62,502 nt of DNA from Planctomycetota bacterium. Lineage in GTDB: Bacteria; Planctomycetota; UBA8108; UBA1146; JAJFFE01. Position numbers and translations under genes: made by a program. This document shows positions 54,133 to 62,502 of the stretch, in pieces. Each line of letters starts with the position of its first letter. Position 1 is the first letter of the stretch. The stretch covers positions 1 through 62,502 of the forward strand of contig JAJFFE010000352.1 in the NCBI GenBank assembly GCA_021776775.1, given 5' to 3'. Under the pieces are notes generated by a model, which worked only from the letters and a program-made list of their open reading frames with translations, made no database searches and had not been told where the DNA came from.

Positions 54133-55359
54133 CTATCGTTCGGTTGGTGGTTTCAGGTTTGCCGCCGGTAGAGAGAACGCCCCCACTCGGACACGCTTAC
54201 GCTCCGAGTCGGTCCAAGCGAGAATCCAGCGGTCCTTCCAGCGCACGAGACGTGGGAAACCAGACGCGCGGGCTTCGCGAGTTGCCGTCAACTCCCAAAC
54301 GGGGCCGGCTGGACGGTCCAGTTCGACGCGGCGAGCGCAGATGGTCGCCTTGCCCTCGTGCGACTCGATCCACGTCACGACGCAACGCGTCGAAGACTCC
54401 ATGGCCAAGTCGACCCGACCGATCGGGTGGCCACGATCGACCCGCGTCGGCGGCCCGAACGCGCGGCCGTCGTCGCGTGACCACGCGACCAGCACACGGG
54501 GCGACTCGTCCTTGCCCTCTGTGTACCACGTTGTCGCGAGCGTCTTGTCCGCACGTCTCGTGACCGGGCCGTTGACAGGGCAACCCTCGATGTTCCAGAG
54601 GTCATCGTGCACGGCCCCGACGATCTCCGCACCCGAGTCGCCGATGATCGCACGGGCGACGTCGCGCACCTCTGCCTTCGATCGGTCCCGGTACACGACC
54701 AGAGGCTTTCCGTTCGCAAGAACAACGGCTCCGGTTTGGCAGCATTCGCAAACTCGATCGTCGACCAAGATCTCTTCTCCGAGCTCGCCCGTTCGATCAA
54801 ACGTCGTGTAGCGAAGCGACATGTTCGAACCCGGAATCGGTTTTCCAGCGGCGTCCGCCATCGCGCGACCATCGAGCCAGAAGACACCGAACCGCTCGGC
54901 GGACAAGGCCACGATCGATGCGAACCCGTGCTCGACCGGGCGACGATCTCGGTGAGGAGGGAACGACGGAGACCAAGTGCGGCCTTCGTCGCGTGAAATG
55001 GAAATGCGAACGTCGTACGAGTAAGTGCCGGGCGCGTTCTTTTGAAGCCAATGCGCGGCCATGGTTCCGTCGGCGAGAACCGCGAGCGACGGAAAGTCGG
55101 CCCAATTCACGAACCAGTCCGAGCCCTGGGCGACGAGCCGCGGGGCCGACCAACGCGTGCCGTCGAACCGAGAAAACCGAAGGCGAGCCGCACCTGCGTC
55201 ACCGCGCTCGATCCAACTCAGATACAGTTGTCCGTCGCCGCCGACCGTAAGCCTAGGCTCTCCGCTGTTCGCCTCCGCCGGAGACGTGTGTTCCTTGAGG
55301 TCGGTGACCGGTGCGTCAGCGCCGAATGCGAACGTCACGAGCAACAAGAGCCATATCAT
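54133..55359 (-). CDS. Secreted BNR-repeat (sialidase-fold) protein
   Basis: Product of 408 aa with a short signal peptide (MIWLLLLVTFAFGAD). Beta-propeller with BNR/Asp-box repeats (SRDEGRTWSPSF; SRDDGRAFGPP) and WIERGDAGAARLRFSRFDG. A striking CECCQTG lies near the middle (about residue 210), with CPVNG and CARRV further on. True sialidase catalytic residues could not be confirmed. Probably a periplasmic or outer-membrane-associated protein of unknown substrate; the CECC could hold a metal. Confidence 0.72.
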   Translation of the reverse strand: MIWLLLLVTFAFGADAPVTDLKEHTSPAEANSGEPRLTVGGDGQLYLSWIERGDAGAARLRFSRFDGTRWSAPRLVAQGSDWFVNWADFPSLAVLADGTMAAHWLQKNAPGTYSYDVRISISRDEGRTWSPSFPPHRDRRPVEHGFASIVALSAERFGVFWLDGRAMADAAGKPIPGSNMSLRYTTFDRTGELGEEILVDDRVCECCQTGAVVLANGKPLVVYRDRSKAEVRDVARAIIGDSGAEIVGAVHDDLWNIEGCPVNGPVTRRADKTLATTWYTEGKDESPRVLVAWSRDDGRAFGPPTRVDRGHPIGRVDLAMESSTRCVVTWIESHEGKATICARRVELDRPAGPVWELTATREARASGFPRLVRWKDRWILAWTDSERKRVRVGAFSLPAANLKPPTER

Positions 55360-55491
55360 GTCATTATCCGTTTCTTAGCCGGGTCGAGAGCGACGCGACG
55401 ACGGTGAGTTCGATACCCTGGATTGCGCACCGGCTGCGACTCGAGTGACAACGTGGGTCGGCGATACGGGCAGCAAGAGCGGGGGTCACGC

Positions 55492-56166
55492 TCAGTGACC
55501 CCGCATACCACCGCCGACGAGATGCAGAACAAAAAACAAGAGTCCCAGGCCGATGACGTGGAATCCGACCACGTATTGCGATCGCGGTCCCCCGTGAGTC
55601 GCTACCAATTTCGGTTCGACGACAGATCCTGGTTGCGACGGCCGGCTGGCCCGCAACGGCGACCGCTGCTCGTGCTGCCGACGCAAACCGTACGGAGTCA
55701 AGCCCCACGGCTTGTAAGTCGATAACGCCGTCGCTGCAAGTAACACCAACAGACCTCCCCCGGCGTGAGCGACGAGTTGAATCCTCAGGATTCGAAAATC
55801 GGTAGCTAACAGGATCGACGCCTCGGCCACGCGCGCCATGTCCGCGACGGCTCGCATGTGCACCAACAAAATAGCGATGGCGCCGGCGGTCAACACGAGC
55901 TTCGCTAGGACCCACCAGTGCCGGAATAGACCCCACCTCGTACCCAGTGACTCAACGATCCCCGCGACTAACGTGGCAACGCTGAATGGAACGATAGCGT
56001 ACCAGCCGATGACTTCCATCGAGAGGTAGGCGGCACGTGGCATCTGCGCACCGCCGTCAGTCAGGCCGACGATGGCGAGAGCGAGATAGGCCGCAACCGA
56101 ACCTAACCATCCCGCCGACAGTACGACGTGCGCGGTCCGCGTGAACTTGCGGACGCCGGGTGTCAA
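55492..56166 (-). CDS. Multipass membrane protein, DUF2269-like
   Basis: Product of 224 aa with about five helices: TAHVVLSAGWLGSVAAYLALAI, EVIGWYAIVPFSVATLVAGI, WWVLAKLVLTAGAIAILLVH, LVAHAGGGLLVLLAATAL and a last GFHVIGLGLLFFVLHLVGGG. The length and HVVLSAGWLG start resemble uncharacterised DUF2269-type proteins. Conserved His in helices could bind haem. 132 bp from the BNR gene. Confidence 0.6.
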   Translation of the reverse strand: MTPGVRKFTRTAHVVLSAGWLGSVAAYLALAIVGLTDGGAQMPRAAYLSMEVIGWYAIVPFSVATLVAGIVESLGTRWGLFRHWWVLAKLVLTAGAIAILLVHMRAVADMARVAEASILLATDFRILRIQLVAHAGGGLLVLLAATALSTYKPWGLTPYGLRRQHEQRSPLRASRPSQPGSVVEPKLVATHGGPRSQYVVGFHVIGLGLLFFVLHLVGGGMRGH

Positions 56167-56235
56167 AGCGATGACGCTTCCTCTCGGGTATCACCCGCTG
56201 ACGCGCACGTGGGCCATTCCCACGCAACACGAACC

Positions 56236-56907
56236 TCAGGGGATGCAGATGGACGTGTCACAGATCACGCCGCCCGCGCCGGGGTCACTTCCGCACTCCG
56301 GATAGGGCTCGGAGGGAGCCGGGCTGCCGGGAACGAACAGGTGGCTGAGCAGGAATACCGTGTCCGCGACATCGATCCCGCCATCGGTGTTGGTGTCGGC
56401 GGTCGAGAGGCAAACCGGCGCATCCGCTTTCGGATCGAACAGGTAGCCGAGAATCGCGATCGAGTCGCCGATGTCGACACCTCCGTCCGAGTTCGCATCG
56501 CCTCGAACGAAAACAATCGGTGCTTCGATGGCGAAGGGCGCGTTGCTGGTGTCTTCGTAGTCAATGCCGCTGTTGTCCATCCTAACGCGGATCCACACCG
56601 TCGGGTCAGCCGCCTCGAACGGTATCGTCCATTCGTAGGAGTGAATGCTCCCGACCGCCGGACTCCCCGCCGGCAGATCCATCGCGATCGGCGTCCAGGG
56701 TCCGACTCCGGAATTCGTGGAGTACCAGACGTCCCAATTGAGGAGCGTGTGTGCGATTAAGATCTGCCACTCGATGGTCACCGTGTCTCCGACCTGAAAC
56801 ACCTCACCGCCGTTGGGATCGTTGACCTGCACGTGACCGAACGCCTGGTGCGACGCCGCCAACGATGCGACGGCGACGATCAACCCGAGTATCCACTTCG
56901 AACGCAT
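56236..56907 (-). CDS. Secreted protein with dockerin-like C-terminus
   Basis: Product of 223 aa starting at the ATG at 56907 after GGAG. Signal peptide (WILGLIVAVASLAASHQAFG), then an Ig-like region (VQVNDPNGGEVFQVGDTVTIEW ... HSYEWTIPFEAADPTVWIRVRMD) of a type found in cell-surface proteins. Two dockerin-like calcium repeats end it: FVRGDANSDGGVDIGDSIAILGYLF and DTNTDGGIDVADTVFLLSHLF, followed by a Cys-containing tail. Confidence 0.8.
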   Translation of the reverse strand: MRSKWILGLIVAVASLAASHQAFGHVQVNDPNGGEVFQVGDTVTIEWQILIAHTLLNWDVWYSTNSGVGPWTPIAMDLPAGSPAVGSIHSYEWTIPFEAADPTVWIRVRMDNSGIDYEDTSNAPFAIEAPIVFVRGDANSDGGVDIGDSIAILGYLFDPKADAPVCLSTADTNTDGGIDVADTVFLLSHLFVPGSPAPSEPYPECGSDPGAGGVICDTSICIP

Positions 56908-56955
56908 AGGATCTCCCACTCTTCCACTCACCGGAGTCGACTCAGACGTCGACAC

Positions 56956-58145
56956 CTACGGATACGAACTCACCGCACAGCTTAGCACATCGCCTGTCGT
57001 ATCAGCGCCGCAACCGGTCGGTGGCGGCAACGGTGCGCCACCGAACAGGGAATCTAACGCCGCGACGGCATCCGCGACGTCCAGTGTCCCATCGTCGTTC
57101 CCGTCGCAGGCGTCCAGACAGGTTGGCGGGCTGCGAGGCATCGGGCCGGGAAAGAGGAACGACAGAAGAGCTATCGGATCGGCGATGTCTCGCTGCCATC
57201 CCCGTTGCAGTCTCCTCGCACGAAGAGCGCCTCGCCGAACTGGAACTTCTGGACCCGGTTGTTGCTGGTATCCGCGACGTAGACCAGGTCCGCCCCAAAC
57301 GCTCGGACGGCATACGGACCATTCATCTCCCCCGGCGCAGTCCCGAAGTTCCCCCAGGCGGCGATGAATTCCCCAGCGCTCGTGAACTTTTGAATTCGGT
57401 TGTTGTCGCGGTCGGCGACCAGGAGATTGCCGTCGGAGTCGAGCGAGAGGCCACGCGGAAAGTCGAACAGACCATCGCCCGTGCCCGATTCGCCCCACGC
57501 AAAGAGGAACACGCCGTCGTTAGTGAATCTCTGAATGCGATCGCTCGAGTCGGCGACGAACAGGTTGCCATCGCTGTCGACCGCGATCCCGTTCGGAATG
57601 TCGAGCTCCCCGACGGCGGTGCCGGGCGTTCCCCACGCCTCCAGGAACACGCCGTCGCTATCGAACTCTTGCACTCGCCCTTGGTCGCGGTCGACCACGT
57701 ATGCAATCCCAGCGTCATCGACCACGAGACCGTGGTTGTGCTGGAACTGCCCGTCACCGGCTCCATCAGAACCCCAGGTCGTCACGAACGTCCCGTCGCT
57801 CGTGAACTTCCGCACGCGGTTGTTGACCGTCTCTGCGACGAAGATGTGACCCAACGGCCCCACCCCGACCCCGTGAGGATGATTGAACTGGCCGGCAGCA
57901 CTGCCGAACCCTCCCCATTCCAGAACGAACACCCCGTCCGGGTCGGACTTCTGAACGCGATCGTTCCCCGTATCGACCACGTAGACAAATCCGTCCGCGT
58001 CCACCGCGATCCCGTGCGGACCGATCAGCTCGCCGGGTCCGAACCCGAAGCCGCCCCAGGCCGTCACGAACGTCGGAGGTTCACCAGCAACCAGGGCCGA
58101 CGCCCAAAGCACTCCGACAACGGTCCACATTCCTCGCTTGGTCAT
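56956..58145 (-). pseudogene. NHL-repeat secreted protein with dockerin end, single-base frameshift
   Basis: From the ATG at 58145 (GGAG upstream), a signal peptide and six NHL repeats forming a propeller (ELIGPHGIAVDADGFVYVVDTGNDRVQK; QFNHPHGVGVG; FDFPRGLSLDSDGNLLVADRDNNRI). At GDCNGDGS near 57190 one base is missing: the next frame continues DIADPIALLSFLFPGP ... DACDGNDDGTLDVADAVAALDSLF and ends at 56956. With one base restored the length is 396 aa. Either a recent inactivating deletion, affecting only the anchor repeats, or a sequencing or assembly error. Confidence 0.8.
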
Positions 58146-58235
58146 CTTCGCAGCTCCAAAAGGATTTCTCGTCCCGCCACTCACGGCAGGACGTAGGACA
58201 AGTCGACACGGAATCGGTTCCCAGGATCGCGTTCA

Positions 58236-59501
58236 CTAGAGACACGGAGCGAACAGGACACACGACAGCCCGTCGCCCGTCGGGTCGACTCCGCAGGCCG
58301 GAAATGGCAACGCCGGGCGCGGCGTTCCCGCGACGAAAAGTGCAGCCAGCGCGGAGACGGGATCCGCGACGTTGAAGGCGCCGTCGTCGTTGCTATCGGC
58401 GGCGTCCTCACACGACGCTTGGGGCGCGCCAACGATGAAGAGTGCGCCCAAGGAGTAGATCGGATCCGAGATGTCGAAGGACCCGTCGCCGTTAGCATCT
58501 CCGCGAACGAAGAGCCCGCTTCCGCAGTCCGCGACGTTCAACAGGTGGAGATAGGCCGCCCCTGTCGCTGCTGGAGACAGGCCGTGATTCGGTGCACCGA
58601 TTAACGCCGATTCCCCGTCGAGGTCGACCGCTGCTCCGAACTCGTCTCCGCCGATTCCATCGCTCGGGATGATTCGGACTTCCTCCGACCAAGCGACGCC
58701 GTCGTATCGATACACGTACGACCCGCCCACCCAGTAGAGTGGTGGAACGTCGTCAGCACGTGAACCGACGATCGCAACGTCGCCCTCGATGGCGACCGCC
58801 GTCCCGAAGAACGAACCGGGGTGCGTCTCACTCCCGGACAGCTTCTGCTCCTCGTTCCAGGACACTCCGTCGGAACGGTAGACGTAGGCGGTCCCGGGCC
58901 CCGGATCACCCGTGGGGCTCGGAAAAATCGAACAGAGGCAGTTCTCCATCGCCCCGATGATCGCGACGTCGTCGCGGACATCGAGCGCGGCACCAAAGCC
59001 ATCACCAGGCTCTGCGTCCGCCGGGATCAGCTTGTCGACTTCATTCCAAGACGCTCCGTCGTACTCGAAGACATAGGCAGCGCCAGCGATCTCTCCGGCT
59101 TCATCGCACTCCGGAGCACCGAAGAAGATCCTATCTCCCGAAGTCGCAACCGAGGTCCCGAAGCGATCGCCGAGCTCGCCATCGGTCGCGACGAGCGTCG
59201 CCTCTTCCACCCAGGCGGAGATCTCGAAGCGATACACGTAGACCGCGCCAGTATTGCCGTTCGGGGTGAGCGCCCAAGGTGCTCCGATCACGATGACATC
59301 ACCGTCCAAACCAACCGATGCACCGATCCCGAAGTTTTCATCGCCGTCGCTGGGAAGGAGCTTGGCTTCCTCATTCCAAACGCCACCAGTATTGCCGTCC
59401 GAGGAGAGAACCTCGGCGATCTCACACTGCCCCACCGCAAGCTCCGGCAAAGCGGAAACGAGTGCGATCAGAACGAGAGCACCGGTCCATCGTGTACGCA
59501 T
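58236..59501 (-). CDS. Secreted FG-GAP-repeat protein with dockerin-like end
   Basis: Product of 421 aa. Signal peptide (ALVLIALVSALPELAVG) and then about six FG-GAP-type repeats of an integrin-like propeller (GDENFGIGASVGLDGDVIVIGAP; ELGDRFGTSVATSGDRIFFGAP; GAVYVYRF). Dockerin-like pair at the end (RGDANGDGSFDISDPIYSLGALF; DSNDDGAFNVADPVSALAALF) and a Cys tail (CGVDPTGDGLSCVLFAPCL). A GAGGGG box precedes the ATG. Confidence 0.85.
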   Translation of the reverse strand: MRTRWTGALVLIALVSALPELAVGQCEIAEVLSSDGNTGGVWNEEAKLLPSDGDENFGIGASVGLDGDVIVIGAPWALTPNGNTGAVYVYRFEISAWVEEATLVATDGELGDRFGTSVATSGDRIFFGAPECDEAGEIAGAAYVFEYDGASWNEVDKLIPADAEPGDGFGAALDVRDDVAIIGAMENCLCSIFPSPTGDPGPGTAYVYRSDGVSWNEEQKLSGSETHPGSFFGTAVAIEGDVAIVGSRADDVPPLYWVGGSYVYRYDGVAWSEEVRIIPSDGIGGDEFGAAVDLDGESALIGAPNHGLSPAATGAAYLHLLNVADCGSGLFVRGDANGDGSFDISDPIYSLGALFIVGAPQASCEDAADSNDDGAFNVADPVSALAALFVAGTPRPALPFPACGVDPTGDGLSCVLFAPCL

Positions 59502-59718
59502 GGAAACCCCCCTCGGATTGTTGGATCAGATCGAGAGCCGCTTCGGATTGTCGAGGAGATCGAGCCAACACGCCAGAAGCGTTCCCCGCAATGAGCCAGT
59601 TGATCCCTCAAGACGTAGATGAAGCACGTCTCGTCCCGTATTGTCGATCATGCCACGCGAGACCAGCGGGTCCGTGATTGGCTCACCCCATCCTTGCCGA
59701 ACGTCGAAGGAGTAATCC

Positions 59719-61692
59719 ATGTCCGTTCGAGTCCGAGTGCTCTGGACCGCGCTCCTGACGCTGGTCGCAACGTCTGCGCCCGCCCAGACCCACACGATCT
59801 CGGGAAATGTCACAACGGGGTCACTTCCCGTCGAGGCCGCTCGCATCACTCTCTTCGATCCTGGTCTCGCATGCTTCTTCGAAACCCGATCCGACGTCAC
59901 GGGAGCGTGGTCGTTGACGGATGTGCCGAGCGGCACCTTCAGCCTCGGTGTGGCTGCGCGTTTGTACGACTACGTCGAAACCACGGAGACCATCACCAGT
60001 GACGCCACCTTCGACACCGCGCTGCTTCCCGAATCAAACGAGGGCGTGTGGTCCATCATCGGATCGACCACGCCCGAGTTCCTGGACGCGACCGACATCG
60101 CGGTACTGCTCCCCAACGGACGCGTCTTCTTCTGTCACGACACGACGGACTCGATCCTGTTCAATCCCCTCACGGGCACGAACAACTACCCCTCGGGCTC
60201 CAGCTCCGCGCAGGGCTGCATGAACGGCACACTTCTCGGGGACGGGCGCCTGATCTTCGTCGGCGGCCAAGATGGCTCCGACCCCGGATCCTTCACCGAC
60301 GCAGTGCGTTGGGTGAAGAGTTGGTCGACCGACTCGTCATGGACCGATCTCCCGGACCTGGTCCATCCCACCGGACGCTGGTACACCGGTCTCGCGCGGC
60401 TCAACGACGGGGAGCTCCTCATCATGGGAGGCGGCACTGCGCCGAGCGCTCAGCGCACCGACACCTGCGAACTCTTCGACCTCGCCAGCGAGACGTGGAG
60501 CTACACCGGGTCAATGCTCAACCCGTGTGAGTTTCCCCCGTCGGCGCTCCTTCACACCGGGAAAGTGCTCGCAACTTGGTCGCCTCCGCAGCTGTACGAT
60601 CCGGCCACGGGGACCTGGGAAGAGACGGGCGACTTTGTACAACCGGGCCGAGGCTGGCCCGGTCACTCCGACCACTCGGTCATCGTTCTTTCGGACGGTC
60701 GCGCTCTCGCGATCGGAACTCGTTCAAACGATCTCACCGAACCGAACATGGGTGAAATCTACGATCCGATGACCGAGACCTGGACCTTGACGAACAACGC
60801 CGATCTCGTCCGCGAACAGCCAGAAGTCGTGCAACTTCCCGACGGTCGAGTGTTCGTCGGCGCGGGCCAGGCCTCCCCGCCCATACCGGTTCCAGATCTC
60901 CTCGGGCGGGTACTGTGGACGGATCTCTACGACCCGAGCACCGACAGCTGGCGTCGAGTCGCCGACATGCAGATCTTCCGCGAGTATCACGCCGTGACGC
61001 TCTTGATCCCCGACGGGCGCGTGATCACGACCGGTGGGACCGTGATCGACTTCGCGGTCGGCCCCAGCTCGGCCGACATCGAAGCGTACACACCACCGTA
61101 CCTCTTTCGCGGCGTTCGCCCGTCCATCGCGGCCATCTCCGAGACGACGTTGAACCGCGGAGCGACGATCGAACTCGAAATCACGCCGGCGACCGCCCTC
61201 ACTTCCGTGGTTCTCATGGGAACCGAAGCCGTGACGCACTGGGTCTCGGGCGGCGTGCCACGTCGTCTCGAGCTTGCGACTTCTTTCGACGGCACGGCGT
61301 GGAGCGTCACGCTCCCGACGGACCCCGACGTGGTTCCACTCGGACACTACATGTTGTTCGCGATGGTCGACGACATTCCGTCCGAAGCTGTCATCGTCAA
61401 CGTGATCGACGAGGCCGAGTCGCCGTTTCGTCGCGGCGATTGCAACGCTGACGGAGCGATCAACCTCGCCGACGCGATCGCAGGCCTGGGCGCTCTCTTC
61501 GGTGGCGACTCTCCGAGCTGTGACGACGCGTGCGACACGAACGACGACGGTGCCCATGACATCGCAGATGCGATCTCCCTCTTGTCGTTCCTCTTTTCGA
61601 GCGGCCCGGCGCCGTTGGCCCCTCACCCAGACTGCGGCGAGGATCCGACGCAAGATGGTCTCAACTGCAGTTCGTACGACGTCTGCCTGTGA
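59719..61692 (+). CDS. Galactose/glyoxal oxidase-like copper-radical oxidase with dockerin-like end
   Basis: Secreted protein of 657 aa with AAGGAG upstream of the ATG. Signal peptide, a carboxypeptidase-regulatory-like beta domain (25-100), then a Kelch propeller and the C-terminal Ig-like domain of AA5 oxidases. Candidate active-site residues: C167 (GCMNG) and Y222 (GRWYTG) for the Cys-Tyr cofactor, Y423-H424 (REYHAV) and H507 (VTHWV) as copper ligands. The end has two dockerin-like repeats (FRRGDCNADGAINLADAIAGLG; DTNDDGAHDIADAISLL). It may oxidise alcohols or aldehydes, making peroxide. Divergent from the FG-GAP gene; 217 bp lie between. Confidence 0.85.
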   Translation: MSVRVRVLWTALLTLVATSAPAQTHTISGNVTTGSLPVEAARITLFDPGLACFFETRSDVTGAWSLTDVPSGTFSLGVAARLYDYVETTETITSDATFDTALLPESNEGVWSIIGSTTPEFLDATDIAVLLPNGRVFFCHDTTDSILFNPLTGTNNYPSGSSSAQGCMNGTLLGDGRLIFVGGQDGSDPGSFTDAVRWVKSWSTDSSWTDLPDLVHPTGRWYTGLARLNDGELLIMGGGTAPSAQRTDTCELFDLASETWSYTGSMLNPCEFPPSALLHTGKVLATWSPPQLYDPATGTWEETGDFVQPGRGWPGHSDHSVIVLSDGRALAIGTRSNDLTEPNMGEIYDPMTETWTLTNNADLVREQPEVVQLPDGRVFVGAGQASPPIPVPDLLGRVLWTDLYDPSTDSWRRVADMQIFREYHAVTLLIPDGRVITTGGTVIDFAVGPSSADIEAYTPPYLFRGVRPSIAAISETTLNRGATIELEITPATALTSVVLMGTEAVTHWVSGGVPRRLELATSFDGTAWSVTLPTDPDVVPLGHYMLFAMVDDIPSEAVIVNVIDEAESPFRRGDCNADGAINLADAIAGLGALFGGDSPSCDDACDTNDDGAHDIADAISLLSFLFSSGPAPLAPHPDCGEDPTQDGLNCSSYDVCL

Positions 61693-62502
61693 GGCACAGA
61701 AGGACTAGTCCAGCGGTTGTCTCAGTACGCATGCTGTCACTCCGCGGACAGCAGTTGGGAATCCCGCTGTCACGGATACGAGTTCCGCTCAAGAGTGAGT
61801 TCGTATTGGCAGAAAGTTGGTGACCAGGTTCACGCGGCTGCAAACTTGGAGATCCTTGGACTCGACAAGCACAGACGCCACAATCCGGGCTTGATCGGCC
61901 GCTGGTGGTACGTTTTCGCATGAGTCGTCATCTGGGGAGCCAGATATCGATAAGTGCGAACCCGCGGTGCAAGCCGCGGGTTTTTTTCGTGCCCGTAGGT
62001 CGCAACGTGCTTTGAGGTAATGGGTAGCGTATGGTCGGTGGAGAGCTAGTTTGTTAACCACTCGCGAGTTCGCAGAATAGGATCATCGGGGTCGATACTC
62101 TCTGCTCTCGAACTCGGCGGGGAGAGCGGTTAACACGGATCGCGGCACCTGCCGTTCCATTCGGACGGACTCCGCGGCCTTCGCGGCTCACCAACGCGCT
62201 GGCGTTCGCCGTCGCGACCAAAGCCAGCGACTTTAGTGACAGCTACACGATCGCTGAGATCGACCTCTCCAGAGCCGCGTGAAGATCGTGCTCGCATTCG
62301 CTGAGGAGGCCAAGAGACCGCGTCGTATCACCTCCCACCACCGCGAGGCCATGCCTGAGAAATAGCAGCAGGCGGCGCGGGAAGAAAGACGGAACAATCA
62401 CTTCGAATCGCGAGCAGTCCTACTCCGCTCCACTGGGAGACGCATCGCCGCAGGAGACGATCCTACGGTTCCAGCTATCGCAACTGTCCGCGCGGAACGG
62501 CC
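61693..62502. other. 810-bp right end without recognisable gene
   Basis: Apart from the terminator, no gene was recognised on either strand. Several short open frames exist but show no family motif, and their composition is like that of out-of-frame reading. The last 450 bases may hold the decayed edge of another gene. Confidence 0.5.
61959..61989 (+). terminator. Rho-independent terminator
   Basis: AACCCGCGG, a 6-base loop, and CCGCGGGTT form a perfect 9-bp stem followed by a run of T on the plus strand. It lies about 270 bp after the oxidase gene and is correctly oriented to end its transcript. It is the only classic terminator seen in the window. Confidence 0.88.

Overview
The window is a dense heavy-metal and metalloid resistance region of a GC-rich Gram-negative bacterium. 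Its right end carries secreted proteins with paired C-terminal dockerin-like repeats (RGDxNxDGxxDIxDxIxxLxxLF), a style I associate with Planctomycetota and neighbouring phyla, so a planctomycete-like origin is my best guess. No rRNA, tRNA or other taxonomic marker was recognised. Nearly every gene from 1 to 59.5 kb lies on the minus strand.

Layout. 1-6.6 kb: csoR-type copper sensor followed by a CusCBA-type RND efflux system, whose cusA runs off the left edge. 7.2-8.4 kb: a DDE transposase. 8.6-16.05 kb: a CmtR-like sensor with a clear promoter/operator, a small secreted Cys protein, CzcB, CzcA, CzcC and a CDF-like transporter. 16.2-25.1 kb: a third RND set (outer-membrane factor, MFP, RND) with a His-rich lipoprotein, another lipoprotein and a CDF exporter, preceded by a Cys/His-rich protein. 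25.3-29.6 kb: a mercury-type operon (merR, CopZ-like protein, MerT fused to an HMA domain) leading into two genes whose reading frames hold six in-frame TGA codons. 29.6-32.4 kb: arsR-arsC-acr3 and a divergent TIGR04283-type glycosyltransferase. 32.4-34.5 kb: a gene graveyard with broken AAA+ and TIR-like fragments, a broken dockerin protein, a large inverted repeat and a transposase scrap. 34.5-44.0 kb: ECF sigma factor, anti-sigma factor, CnrX-like sensor, cytochrome c-PDZ, ChaN-like protein and a MacAB-like exporter. 44.3-45.2 kb: fatty-acid hydroxylase. 45.4-46.2 kb: IS3-type remnant. 46.4-54.0 kb: a fourth RND cassette paralogous to the third. 54.1-62.5 kb: a BNR-repeat protein, a membrane protein, four dockerin-tailed secreted proteins and a terminator.

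The most notable observation is in 25.3-29.1 kb. A MerR-type promoter with a perfect dyad drives CopZ-like, MerT-HMA, a 490-codon PDZ/thioredoxin-like/HMA/thioredoxin protein and probably an outer-membrane barrel protein. In the last two, six TGA codons fall where such proteins normally carry paired metal-binding cysteines: UU, UMGU and UPAU (U = TGA). Each group is followed by a short hairpin of the bacterial SECIS kind, with G in the first two loop positions. The simplest reading is a mercury-responsive operon making selenocysteine-rich mercury-binding proteins. The selenocysteine machinery is not in this window, and no mercuric reductase (merA) was seen.

The genes fit together as layered export: four tripartite RND pumps, CDF and ACR3 exporters for cytoplasmic metal, His- or Cys-rich periplasmic proteins as metal buffers, and dedicated sensors (CsoR, CmtR-like, MerR, ArsR, sigma/anti-sigma).
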